Positions 16,098 through 25,566 of a DNA stretch of 64,000 bases are shown here, one piece after another. The notes beneath the pieces are model-generated. The model was not told where the DNA came from. It searched no databases and worked only from the letters and a program-made list of their open reading frames with translations. The DNA comes from Legionella rubrilucens. Its GTDB lineage: Bacteria; Pseudomonadota; Gammaproteobacteria; Legionellales; Legionellaceae. Position 1 is the first letter of the stretch. The number at the start of each line of letters is the position of its first letter. The stretch is from contig NZ_LNYT01000004.1 of assembly GCF_001468125.1 (NCBI RefSeq), positions 1 through 64,000 on the forward strand. Direction: 5' to 3'. Made by a program: the position numbers and the translations under genes.

Positions 16098-17402
16098 ATG
16101 AAACCAGGTAATGATTCACCCAGTATTTGTGTGGTGGGCGCAGGCCCAAGCGGTATTACAACAGCTAAAAATTTACTCGAGCAGGGATTAACCAATTTTC
16201 AGGTTTTTGAAAAAAATGCACGTCTCGGAGGCAACTGGGTCTTTGATGAAAATAACCAGCATTCCAGTGTTTATGAAACCACGCACATCATCAGCTCCAA
16301 ATACCTGTCCCAGTTCGAAGACTTCCCAATGCTGCCCGGCTACCCGGAGTACCCCTCTCATCAGCAAATTCTGACCTACTTTGAAAAATATGCTGAACAT
16401 TTTGGGATTGGTCAATACATCGCCTTTAACACTACCGTTGAACAAATACAGTTGCGACAGGATAAAAAATGGCAGGTCATTTATCGCAATCAGGATGGAT
16501 TGCATGAGCGCGAGTTTGACTACCTCCTGATTGCCAATGGCCACCATTGGGATCCCCGCATGCCGGAATACCCCGGGCGCTTTAGCGGCGAGATCCTTCA
16601 TGCCCATCATTATAAAAAAGCGGCGCCCTTTAAAGACAAACGGGTCCTGGTTGTCGGCGGCGGCAATTCCGCCTGTGATATTGCCGTAGAAATCTCACGC
16701 CTGTCCCCCAAAACCTGCATCAGCATGCGCCGGGGTCAACATATTTTCCCGAAATTCATCTTTGGTAAACCGACGGATATTGCCTTTAACAAAATTCGCT
16801 GGATGCCCGATTGGCCCAAACAGCTTCTGGCTGCCGGTGTTATCCGCATCCTGCAGGGCCGCTACCCGAAATACAAATTACAAAAGCCGCATTGCAGACC
16901 GCTGGCCATTCACCCCACCATCAATTCTGAGTTGCTCTATTTTATTCGTCACGGCAAGATTTTTCCGAAGCCAGGCATTGCCCGTTTTGAAGGCAACACC
17001 GTGCATTTTGTGGATGGCCGTCAGGATGAGTTTGATGTCATCATTTTTGCCACAGGCTATCAAATCAGTTTTCCTTTTTTTGATAAGGATTTTCTTGATT
17101 ACAGTCAACTCACTCACATTCCGCTTTATCGCAAAATGATGCATGCCACATGGGACAATCTTTATTTTATTGGCTTGTTTCAGCCGCAGGGGTGCATCTG
17201 GCCACTGGCTGATTACCAGGCTAAAATTGCGGCCAAAATCATTGCCGGTGCATTGCCCCGTCCCACCGATCTGAGTGCTAAAATCAGCCAGGAAATCAAA
17301 GCGTCCCGCTCCCGTTTCAAAACCAGTGTGCGTCATGCGTTGGAAGTGGATTATCAGAAATTTCGCAGGCAACTGAAACGCGAATTAAAAAAAGCAAAAT
17401 GA
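16098..17402 (+). CDS. Flavin-containing monooxygenase (FMO-type)
   Basis: A 434-residue flavoprotein with an N-terminal FAD-binding Rossmann motif CVVGAGPSGITTAKNL, a following FEKNARLGGNWVF, and a second NADPH-binding Rossmann motif VLVVGGGNSACDIAVEI near residue 185. FSGEILHAHHYK just before it resembles the FMO fingerprint (FxGxxxHxxxY/F). FATGYQISFPF matches the C-terminal FATGY motif. Such enzymes oxygenate soft nucleophiles (N or S) or carry out Baeyer-Villiger reactions; the substrate is not predictable here. It is probably cotranscribed with the hydrolase lipoprotein. Confidence 0.88.
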   Translation: MKPGNDSPSICVVGAGPSGITTAKNLLEQGLTNFQVFEKNARLGGNWVFDENNQHSSVYETTHIISSKYLSQFEDFPMLPGYPEYPSHQQILTYFEKYAEHFGIGQYIAFNTTVEQIQLRQDKKWQVIYRNQDGLHEREFDYLLIANGHHWDPRMPEYPGRFSGEILHAHHYKKAAPFKDKRVLVVGGGNSACDIAVEISRLSPKTCISMRRGQHIFPKFIFGKPTDIAFNKIRWMPDWPKQLLAAGVIRILQGRYPKYKLQKPHCRPLAIHPTINSELLYFIRHGKIFPKPGIARFEGNTVHFVDGRQDEFDVIIFATGYQISFPFFDKDFLDYSQLTHIPLYRKMMHATWDNLYFIGLFQPQGCIWPLADYQAKIAAKIIAGALPRPTDLSAKISQEIKASRSRFKTSVRHALEVDYQKFRRQLKRELKKAK

Positions 17403-17533
17403 GGCCTGGGGGGAATAACGGGATAATCCGCCTCTCCTCGGTGTGCACGGTCACACAGAGGGGGGGCAACATGCGTCATAGGTTGATGTGTCCAATCCTG
17501 CATGAGGATACTTAAAATGTCCACACCGACGAA

Positions 17534-17803
17534 TTACTCTACAAACTGATAGTACACTTCATCATTTTTAATCATGCCCAGTTCATACCGAGCCTGCTCT
17601 TCCAGAGCCTGTTCACCACTTTTGAGCTCGAGTATGTCGGCTTCAATGGCGTGATTGCGTGCAGCCAGCTTTTTATTTTCCTTTTGCTGTTCGATTATCT
17701 TTTGCTCAAGTTGTCGCCACTGTAAAACACTGCCATCGCCCAGCCACAATTTGTATTGCAGGCCGATGAGTGCAAGTATCAAAATGACCACAATGGATCG
17801 CAT
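17534..17803 (-). CDS. ftsB: Cell division protein FtsB
   Basis: An 89-residue bitopic protein with one N-terminal transmembrane helix (residues about 4-20) and a periplasmic coiled coil (LEQKIIEQQKENKKLAARN), then a conserved tail ARYELGMIKNDEVYYQ. It forms the FtsQLB divisome complex with FtsL and FtsQ. It lies downstream of eno, as in many gammaproteobacteria. Confidence 0.93.
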   Translation of the reverse strand: MRSIVVILILALIGLQYKLWLGDGSVLQWRQLEQKIIEQQKENKKLAARNHAIEADILELKSGEQALEEQARYELGMIKNDEVYYQFVE

Positions 17804-17976
17804 GGATTAGCCAGAAAGAATTATTTTCTTAATTATACACGCGCAAGTGACCGTTTGGCGAGAATTTGTACCTTTTTGATGGATTGAGCCCAACAGGTTG
17901 CCTAAGTTTTTGATTTTTAATTTGTTCCCTGGTTTCGGCTGCCGTTAATTCTGGCAGCCAGAACACCAAACCAGTC

Positions 17977-19269
<1,293 letters not shown>

Positions 19270-19283
19270 TCATTAGGAGAATC

Positions 19284-19312
19284 ATTGTTTTGCCATTGGT
19301 TACTCTTGTCAA
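19284..19312 (-). promoter_or_regulatory. Candidate eno promoter
   Basis: A perfect -35 TTGACA (19312-19307) is followed after 17 bases by AACAAT (19289-19284), a four-of-six -10 match, on the minus strand about 35 bases ahead of the enolase start codons. Confidence 0.5.
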
Positions 19313-19333
19313 GTTAACAGGCTAAAAAACGTG

Positions 19334-20104
19334 TTATCTACGTTGATATTTCCTGTGAGGAGCAATAAAAATCATCACAACCCAGGCAATAAAGCTCAGT
19401 ATCGTACTCCACAGGGCCGCCGTATAAAGCGCTCTTAGCCCCGGATTGGCCTTTTTTACAATGATAAACTGCGATAAATAGATGGTTTCACAGGCCCCAT
19501 TGCCAGTATCGTCGCGGCTGACACTGGTTCCGCGTTTAAAGCGCGTGTCTTGATTGGCATACTCAGCCAGCACGCCGCGCAGACGAATCTGATCACCGAC
19601 TTCGGCCTGCATCAATGTTCTTTTAATGGCCAGATTATCCGTAAGCAAATGATTATTGGACAAGGCATTGCCTTTAAACATTTCCCCGGTCTGGCGATCT
19701 GACCAGGACACCCAGCAGGTCCAGCTGTCGCTGTTGAAATGCACTTTTTTATAAACCCCGGTACGGACATTGTCGCCCCACACCACGCAAAGATCGCGAA
19801 GGTTAATAAAATCCTGCCAGCGTTTATGATGCCAGATATCGCCAAAACCATCCGAATTGTTATAAGACACCACCACCCCATTCAATTGGTATTCATACTG
19901 CGGACGAATAACATAATGCTGATGATTGACGGTCAGAGTAAATGCTTTCTGGCTGGTCGGTTCCTGCAATGGCGGCGACAGCGTTGTCATATCATAATAA
20001 CCAGGATCGGGTAATCGGTCTTTTAAAAAATAAGTTACCGTTAACACCAGCAGGCTTAGTAAAAACAGCATTCGGCAATACTTTTCTGTGGTTGGTGAAA
20101 TCAA
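19334..20104 (-). CDS. Conserved-looking membrane protein of unknown function
   Basis: A 256-residue protein with a hydrophobic segment near each end (about 11-27 and 225-246) and a soluble domain between them, probably on the periplasmic side. The soluble domain is rich in Trp and aromatic residues (FGDIWHHKRWQDF; LCVVWGDNV; SWTCWVSW) and ends with EVGDQIRLRGVLAEYAN, which could be an OB-like strand pair. Three or four cysteines are present. I do not recognise the family. The secretin-domain gene upstream ends about 12 bases before, so the two may form an operon. Confidence 0.75.
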   Translation of the reverse strand: MISPTTEKYCRMLFLLSLLVLTVTYFLKDRLPDPGYYDMTTLSPPLQEPTSQKAFTLTVNHQHYVIRPQYEYQLNGVVVSYNNSDGFGDIWHHKRWQDFINLRDLCVVWGDNVRTGVYKKVHFNSDSWTCWVSWSDRQTGEMFKGNALSNNHLLTDNLAIKRTLMQAEVGDQIRLRGVLAEYANQDTRFKRGTSVSRDDTGNGACETIYLSQFIIVKKANPGLRALYTAALWSTILSFIAWVVMIFIAPHRKYQRR

Positions 20105-20116
20105 AATAACCCCTGG

Positions 20117-20878
20117 CTATTCCTTGTTAATTCCCGAACTTTTCTTTGAGAGGATTTTAACCTTGATATAGAGTGTTGAATTTTGCGCAAAAGGGGTGCC
20201 TGCGCGAATGACTTCCGTTCCCGGCTCCGCCGGAGCGCTGCCCTGCGCACTGGCTAAGGCCACCCATTGGTCAAGGGGAACCAGCATGGTCGTTTCCACT
20301 TTCTGTTCATGAAACACCTGGTTGCTCATATTACTGGTCTGCTCTCGAACGCGCTTGATGAGTATTTTTACTTTGTTGCCCTGCAGAATCGGTTCAATGA
20401 GTAACCCGCTCTGCACCAGCCGGCGATCGAAACTGACGCCTGTCCATAATCCCAAACCCACTGAACGGATTACCGGCTGATTTTCACCCGTACTGACAAA
20501 GGCCGATTCACCGTTCATCACCGTAATGGATTGACGGCGGCGCTGGTTGATTTGGGAGGGGGTACTGATGGTGATGGTGTCGCTGTCCTGCGTGGATAAC
20601 CAGTCAGGGTCGCCCTGAAAAACGGTGATTTCAAACACCACAGGCGGCGTATCCAGTTTATGAAGTACCGCCCGAAGCGTAGTCAGAGTGTCCGGCGACA
20701 CCTTGACAATCAGCGTCTGTTTTGTCCCGGTGACCTGCTCTCCTTCCTTCAGGAGCGGTTTAATCAAGGGAATTACTTCAGCGGCATTCTGATAATGCAG
20801 CTCAATCACCTTGGTTATCATTGGCTCTGCAAAAACGCTGCCGACAACCAGAGAGAACAACAGATACCATTTTTTCAT
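20117..20878 (-). CDS. Secreted protein with secretin N-domain-like repeat
   Basis: A 253-residue exported protein. After a signal peptide cleaved near VFA-EPMITK, residues about 22-90 resemble a secretin N1/NolW domain (VIELHYQNAAEVIPLIKPLL; LIVKVSPDTLTTLRAVLHKLD), and the following part (VFEITVFQGD, then SFDRRLVQSGLLIEPILQ) recalls the start of the secretin homology region. It is too short to form a full secretin barrel and stands apart from type II or type IV pilus genes. Function unknown; a periplasmic or outer-membrane accessory role is possible. The ATG at 20878, with AGGAG eight bases upstream, is preferred over an upstream GTG that overlaps the ribosome-binding site. Confidence 0.72.
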   Translation of the reverse strand: MKKWYLLFSLVVGSVFAEPMITKVIELHYQNAAEVIPLIKPLLKEGEQVTGTKQTLIVKVSPDTLTTLRAVLHKLDTPPVVFEITVFQGDPDWLSTQDSDTITISTPSQINQRRRQSITVMNGESAFVSTGENQPVIRSVGLGLWTGVSFDRRLVQSGLLIEPILQGNKVKILIKRVREQTSNMSNQVFHEQKVETTMLVPLDQWVALASAQGSAPAEPGTEVIRAGTPFAQNSTLYIKVKILSKKSSGINKE

Positions 20879-21005
20879 GATGTCCACTCCTGTGAGATAT
20901 TATTAGTGTAGCAGTACAAACGCCTGAATCGCGCGAATTTTGCAGTAATGGTTTAGTTCTTACAAAAGTTTCGCTATAATCAGCCCAACTCTTCCAGCAT
21001 GCATA

Positions 21006-21683
21006 ATGACTATGGGTAGCATATTTAATATGTTTGGGCCTTCTCCAATCCGCCCTATCGAACAGCACATGCGAAAAACCTATCATTGTGCCAAGCAGCT
21101 GCACCCTTTTTTTGAGGCGGTGCTCAAACTGGACTGGCCTGCCGCTGCAGCCATCAAAGAGAAAATTTCCCAAATTGAGAAAGAAGCCGATTTAATCAAA
21201 CGCGACCTGCGTCTGCATTTGCCCACTGGCCTTTTTCTTCCTGTATCCCGTACCGATCTTCTTGAACTTCTCAGTGCCCAGGATCGCATTGCCAACCGCA
21301 CTGAGGACATTGCCGGGCTTATCGTCAGCCGGCAGATGGTGATTCCTGAAGCCCTTTCTTCCGTCTTCATGCCTTTTCTGGAGCGATGCCTTGATGCCGC
21401 CAAACAAGCCTGCAAAGCCATCAATGAACTTGATGAATTGCTGGAAAGCGGTTTTCGCGGCAGCGAGGTCAAAATTGTTGAGGAAATGATTGTCACCCTT
21501 GATGAAATTGAACACGACAGCGACGAAAAGCTTGCTGACATCCGGCACCGTATTTTTGAGTTGGAAAAAGAACTGCCCGCTCTCGAGATTATCTTTCTCT
21601 ATAAGCTGGTTCAATGGATTGGTGACTTGGCAGATTATGCTCAAACAGTCGGCGGCCGTTTACAGATTTTAATTGCCCGGTAA
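21006..21683 (+). CDS. Pit accessory protein, PhoU-like DUF47 family
   Basis: A 225-residue all-helical PhoU-like protein (TIGR00153/DUF47 type). MGSIFNMFGPSPIRPIEQHM opens it, followed by HxxxC helices and LFLPVSRTDLLELLSAQDRI. It ends with LYKLVQWIGDLADYAQTVGG. Members are nearly always encoded directly upstream of a Pit phosphate transporter, as here (8-base gap), and are thought to modulate it. ATG 21006 or 21012 could start it; neither has a strong Shine-Dalgarno sequence. Confidence 0.9.
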   Translation: MTMGSIFNMFGPSPIRPIEQHMRKTYHCAKQLHPFFEAVLKLDWPAAAAIKEKISQIEKEADLIKRDLRLHLPTGLFLPVSRTDLLELLSAQDRIANRTEDIAGLIVSRQMVIPEALSSVFMPFLERCLDAAKQACKAINELDELLESGFRGSEVKIVEEMIVTLDEIEHDSDEKLADIRHRIFELEKELPALEIIFLYKLVQWIGDLADYAQTVGGRLQILIAR

Positions 21684-21691
21684 TTTTGTCT

Positions 21692-22945
21692 ATGGATTAT
21701 TCTATTTATCTGTTATTTGCTGCGCTTGCGCTTTGTTTTTTAATGAATTGGGGCGTCGGCGCAAATGATCTCGCCAATGTCATGAGTACAACCATGGGTT
21801 CCAAAGCGGTTACCGTCCGCCAGGCCATGTTCATTGCCATTGTGTTTGAGTTCGCCGGTGCTTTTCTGGGCGGCAGCGGAGTGACAGAAACCATGCGTGA
21901 CGGCATCATTACCAGCAGCGAGTTATCCAGCCAGCCCTTAATTTTGATTGAAGGCATGCTGGGTGTCTTACTGGCCTGTACAGTATGGATGAATCTGGCC
22001 AGCTACCTTGGCGTTCCCGTATCAATTACCAATGCCCTGGTAGGTTCCATGGTAGGATTCGGTGCCGTGGTCCTTGGTCCTGAAGCCATTCAATGGAGTC
22101 AGGTTTACCATATCGCCATTGGCTGGGTTACATCGCCTCTGATTGCCGGTATTACCGCATACACCCTGTTTATCAGCATTCAGCAAACCATTTTTGTCAA
22201 ATCCGACCCTTTGGAGAAAGCCAAACTTTATATCCCCATTTACCTGTTTTTAGTTGGATCGGTCCTGTCGTTCATTACCGTCTTTAAAGGCTTAAACCAT
22301 TTTGATATCCATTTGAATTTAAAGCAGGATTTGGCAGTCACGCTGGCGACCAGCATCACCATCACCATCATTGGGGTTCTTTTTATTAAACGCATCCCCG
22401 AAATGCCGCGAATTCGCCGCCGCGAACGTTTCATTCAGGTGGAGAAATATTTTGCCGTGCTCATGGCCTTAACCGCTTGCGCCATGGTCTTTGCTCACGG
22501 CTCCAATGACGTGGCACTGGCTGTCGGACCGCTGACTATTGTTCATAGCCTGGTCATGCATCCGGATAATTCGTTTGCGACGACCAATTACCCGGCCTGG
22601 ATCATTTTTCTGGGTTGTTTTGGCGTCGTAACCGGATTTCTCATGTATGGACGCCGTGTCATTGAAACAGTAGGCAGTTCCATTACCGCACTGACACCCA
22701 GCCGCGCGTTCGCTGCGACATTGGCTGCCGCGACAACGGTCGTCGTCGCGACCAGTACGGGAATCCCGGTCTCTGCAACTCAGACGCTGGTGGGCGCCGT
22801 ATTAGGCGTCGGGTTGGCACGCGGTATTGGCGCATTAAATTTGATCGTGATTCGTAATATTTTTATGTCCTGGGTACTGACTCTGCCGGCTGCGTCACTG
22901 TTGACGATCTTGGCTTACAAGCTGTTGCACTTGCTGATTGGTTAA
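21692..22945 (+). CDS. pit: Inorganic phosphate transporter, Pit family
   Basis: A 417-residue transporter with about ten membrane segments. The two inverted halves each carry the Pit signature: GVGANDLANVMSTTMGSKAV near residue 20 and AHGSNDVALAVGPL near residue 270. It probably moves metal-phosphate by proton symport (PitA-like). The ATG at 21692 was chosen over an in-frame TTG two codons upstream. It is cotranscribed with the DUF47 accessory gene. Confidence 0.93.
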   Translation: MDYSIYLLFAALALCFLMNWGVGANDLANVMSTTMGSKAVTVRQAMFIAIVFEFAGAFLGGSGVTETMRDGIITSSELSSQPLILIEGMLGVLLACTVWMNLASYLGVPVSITNALVGSMVGFGAVVLGPEAIQWSQVYHIAIGWVTSPLIAGITAYTLFISIQQTIFVKSDPLEKAKLYIPIYLFLVGSVLSFITVFKGLNHFDIHLNLKQDLAVTLATSITITIIGVLFIKRIPEMPRIRRRERFIQVEKYFAVLMALTACAMVFAHGSNDVALAVGPLTIVHSLVMHPDNSFATTNYPAWIIFLGCFGVVTGFLMYGRRVIETVGSSITALTPSRAFAATLAAATTVVVATSTGIPVSATQTLVGAVLGVGLARGIGALNLIVIRNIFMSWVLTLPAASLLTILAYKLLHLLIG

Positions 22946-22999
22946 TGCCGCTCTCAGTCACTAAACAACCCGGCTGTCGCCAGGACATCCGGGCTATCG

Positions 23000-23185
23000 C
23001 TAGAAATCACGCCAGATTTCGCTTTCTAACTCAGGCAGATTGGGATTATCACGCAGGGCATTGATGCGTTCGTATTTTTTTATTTCCTTCAATTGTGAAG
23101 CTGACTTTTCATGATCGGCATCAAATTGATGTAAAAATTTGTCGATTGGGCTGACATAGGCTTTATCAAGGTCATGTTTATTCAT
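23000..23185 (-). CDS. Small conserved protein, CBU_0585-like
   Basis: A 61-residue hydrophilic, probably helical protein (KHDLDKAYVSPIDKFLHQFD, then KSASQLKEIKKYERINALRD). From memory it resembles the small CBU_0585-type proteins of Coxiella and Legionella; function unknown. It lies alone on the minus strand between pit and add. Confidence 0.75.
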   Translation of the reverse strand: MNKHDLDKAYVSPIDKFLHQFDADHEKSASQLKEIKKYERINALRDNPNLPELESEIWRDF

Positions 23186-23272
23186 AATGAATCCTACAAA
23201 ATTTAGCGAATCATTTTAGCGGTTTTTATGGTAAGTTACCATTGATTATAGATTAACTCAGGGATTATCAGT

Positions 23273-24250
23273 ATGACCATTAAAAAAGCCGAGTTGCATG
23301 TTCATCTGGAAGGAACCATCAGGCCTCAATTGGCGCAAAAACTAGCCAAGCGCAACCAGTTGCAATTACCGACCGGCCTCATTAATGCCAATGGCACCAG
23401 TTACAACTACGGCGACTTCATGGATTTCTTAAAAGCCTATGACCAGATTGCCGCCCTTATTGCCTCTCCCGAGGATTACTATGACGTAACCTTTGAATAC
23501 CTCAAAGAAAGTGCCTTGGGCGGCAGCATTTATACCGAAATGATGTATTCGCCCGATCACGCGGAAATGGTCAGCGGCATTCCATCCAGTGAACACCTGA
23601 AAGCCATTCAGCAAGCCATTGACGATGCCGAACAGCAACACGGCATTGTCGGGCGTATCCTTATCACGGCCGTGCGTCATTTCGGCGAAGAAGCTGCCGT
23701 GAGGGTGGCAAAACAGGGCATTAAAGAAGACTTACCCTGCATCGTGGGTTTTGGCCTCGGCGGTGATGAAATCAACTATCCTCCGAAACGCTTTGCCGAA
23801 GCTTATCAGATTGCAGTCGATGGCGGCCTTCAGGCCACGGTGCATGCCGGAGAATTTGCCTCGGCGGATGGCATGAATGAGGCCATGGATTATTTGCCGA
23901 TTAAACGCATTGGCCATGGCGTGCAGAGCATTCATTCGCCTGAAACCATCGCACGCCTCAAAGACAACCAGATTGCGCTTGAAATCTGCCCATCCAGCAA
24001 TGTGCGGCTTGGCCTCTTTAAGGATATCCCCAATCACCCCATACGCCGTCTTAAGGATGCCGGATTGATGTTAAGCATCAATTCCGATGATCCGCCCTTT
24101 TTTAATACCAACCTGGCCAATGAGTACGAGCGTGTACAGCAGACCTTCCATTACTCGGATAACGACATGCTTCATTTTACACGCATGGCCCTTGAAACCG
24201 CCTTCGTTGATGAGGCGACGCGCAAAAGACTCTTGCAGCATTTGAATTAG
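23273..24250 (+). CDS. add: Adenosine deaminase family protein
   Basis: A 325-residue zinc amidohydrolase. Metal ligands and catalytic motifs are AELHVHLEGTI (HxH), VHAGEFA with His, RIGHGVQ and the SINSDDPPFF loop with the Asp ligand. The length and motifs fit adenosine deaminase or the closely related adenine deaminase; ADA-family members can act on either, so the exact substrate is not certain. It stands as a single gene followed by a strong terminator. Confidence 0.88.
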   Translation: MTIKKAELHVHLEGTIRPQLAQKLAKRNQLQLPTGLINANGTSYNYGDFMDFLKAYDQIAALIASPEDYYDVTFEYLKESALGGSIYTEMMYSPDHAEMVSGIPSSEHLKAIQQAIDDAEQQHGIVGRILITAVRHFGEEAAVRVAKQGIKEDLPCIVGFGLGGDEINYPPKRFAEAYQIAVDGGLQATVHAGEFASADGMNEAMDYLPIKRIGHGVQSIHSPETIARLKDNQIALEICPSSNVRLGLFKDIPNHPIRRLKDAGLMLSINSDDPPFFNTNLANEYERVQQTFHYSDNDMLHFTRMALETAFVDEATRKRLLQHLN

Positions 24251-24284
24251 AAGTTCGGAGAAAGAGAGCTTGGTAAACTGATTT

Positions 24285-24312
24285 GGCTGTTCCTGTAAAG
24301 GCAGGAACAGCC
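24285..24312 (+). terminator. Terminator after add
   Basis: Perfect 11-bp stem GGCTGTTCCTG (24285-24295) and CAGGAACAGCC (24302-24312) with a 6-base loop, 35 bases after the add stop. T-tract is absent, so efficiency is uncertain. Confidence 0.65.
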
Positions 24313-24365
24313 TGATAACATGAACATGTTGATATTGGCAGTATTAACGCGCTGAAGCTGAATCG

Positions 24366-24387
24366 CTTATGCCCTGGCGGGCATAAG
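24366..24387 (-). terminator. Terminator-like hairpin after rpoH
   Basis: CTTATGCCC and GGGCATAAG form a perfect 9-bp stem around TGGC immediately downstream of the rpoH stop (24390-24392). No U-tract follows. Confidence 0.6.
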
Positions 24388-24389
24388 GC

Positions 24390-25253
24390 TTAGGCAGACA
24401 CTTCTTCCATGTATTGACGCAGTTTTTTCATGGCATTTTTTTCCAGCTGACGCACGCGTTCAGCGGAAACGCCGTATTTGTCAGCGAGATCATGCAGGGT
24501 GACTTTGTCATCGGCTAACCAGCGTTGCTGTAGAATGTCCTGGCTGCGCTCATCCAGGCAGTCGAGCGCCTGGAATAACTGATCGCGTCCCTGAACCCCA
24601 CTGCGCTCCTGTTCAATCAGCAGAGCCGGATCATTACTGCTGTCATGCAGATAATGCACGGGGGCTTTAAACGCCTCATCGTCCTCGTCATTGGCTGAAG
24701 CGTCATAAGACGCATCCATGGCATTCAAGCGCTGTTCCATCATCACCACGTCTTCGCGGCTGACACCCAGATCATTGGCCACCGCATCAATTTCCTCGCT
24801 GTTAAACCAGCCGAGGCGTTTTTTCATTTGTCTTAAATTAAAGAACAGCTTGCGTTGTGCTTTGGTGGTCGCGATTTTCACGATGCGCCAGTTACGCAAC
24901 ACGTATTCATGGATTTCCGCTTTAATCCAGTGAACGGCAAACGAGACCAAACGGACTCCCATTTTGGGGTCAAACCGCTTGACGGCTTTCATTAAGCCAA
25001 TATTACCTTCCTGAATTAAGTCGTTTAAGGGTAAACCGTAACCCAGATAGCCTCGGGCTACCCGAACGACATAGCGTAAATGTGCCAGCACGAGCTGACG
25101 GGCGCTCTCAATGTCGCCTTCGCTATGGTATTTTTCAGCATAGTTCAATTCTTCTTCAGCAGAAAGCATCGGAATCTGATTGACCCGATAAATGTACGCA
25201 TCAATACTGCCTATAGGCAAATTTAACGATGCCAATTGCAGTTGTTGACTCAT
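24390..25253 (-). CDS. rpoH: Heat-shock sigma factor RpoH (sigma-32)
   Basis: A 287-residue sigma-70 family factor. Region 2 includes NLRYVV-like [19 protein letters not shown] and [18 protein letters not shown]; region 2.4 is [20 protein letters not shown]; the RpoH box is [18 protein letters not shown]; region 4 has [20 protein letters not shown]. It directs heat-shock transcription. The RBS GGAGGAAG lies upstream of the ATG. ftsY-ftsE-ftsX-rpoH is a conserved order; here a foreign three-gene island separates ftsX from rpoH. Confidence 0.97.
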   Translation of the reverse strand: MSQQLQLASLNLPIGSIDAYIYRVNQIPMLSAEEELNYAEKYHSEGDIESARQLVLAHLRYVVRVARGYLGYGLPLNDLIQEGNIGLMKAVKRFDPKMGVRLVSFAVHWIKAEIHEYVLRNWRIVKIATTKAQRKLFFNLRQMKKRLGWFNSEEIDAVANDLGVSREDVVMMEQRLNAMDASYDASANDEDDEAFKAPVHYLHDSSNDPALLIEQERSGVQGRDQLFQALDCLDERSQDILQQRWLADDKVTLHDLADKYGVSAERVRQLEKNAMKKLRQYMEEVSA

Positions 25254-25297
25254 AGGGTACTTCCTCCAGTTATCAAAACCATAACAGGGTTAATGAA

Positions 25298-25356
25298 CTG
25301 TCTGTCGGTTTCCTTACAGACAGCCTTATTATACACGAATTTAAACGGTTATTGAA
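25298..25356 (-). promoter_or_regulatory. rpoH promoter and 5' leader hairpin
   Basis: On the minus strand TTCAAT (25356-25351) and a perfect TATAAT (25333-25328) are separated by 17 bases. The predicted transcript starts near 25321 and would open with a hairpin: CTGTCTG (25323-25317) pairing with CAGACAG (25304-25298). The rest of the 313-base gap between rpoH and the island (to 25566) is AT-rich and holds a possible promoter for the island. Confidence 0.6.
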
Positions 25357-25538
25357 TTTAACCCATCAATTAAGTATAGATTGTTTTTTGTACAATTCAA
25401 ATACTTTTAATAGATTAAACTTTGCTAGTATCTGTTGATGCGGGTTAATCTCACTGCCACTTCCATTGACGCAATAACTTAAAAACCATTATAGAACCAT
25501 CAAATGACTAGAAATTACCTTGAATCTTAGAATTAACT

Positions 25539-25544
25539 TATAAT
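25539..25544 (+). promoter_or_regulatory. Candidate -10 box for the ATPase-STAS-PIN island
   Basis: A perfect TATAAT lies 22 bases upstream of the first ATG of the island. No good -35 is seen at 16-18 bases, so dependence on an activator or a different start is possible. The first gene also lacks a nearby Shine-Dalgarno sequence. Confidence 0.4.
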
Positions 25545-25566
25545 GAGGATATATTTTGTTTAATCT

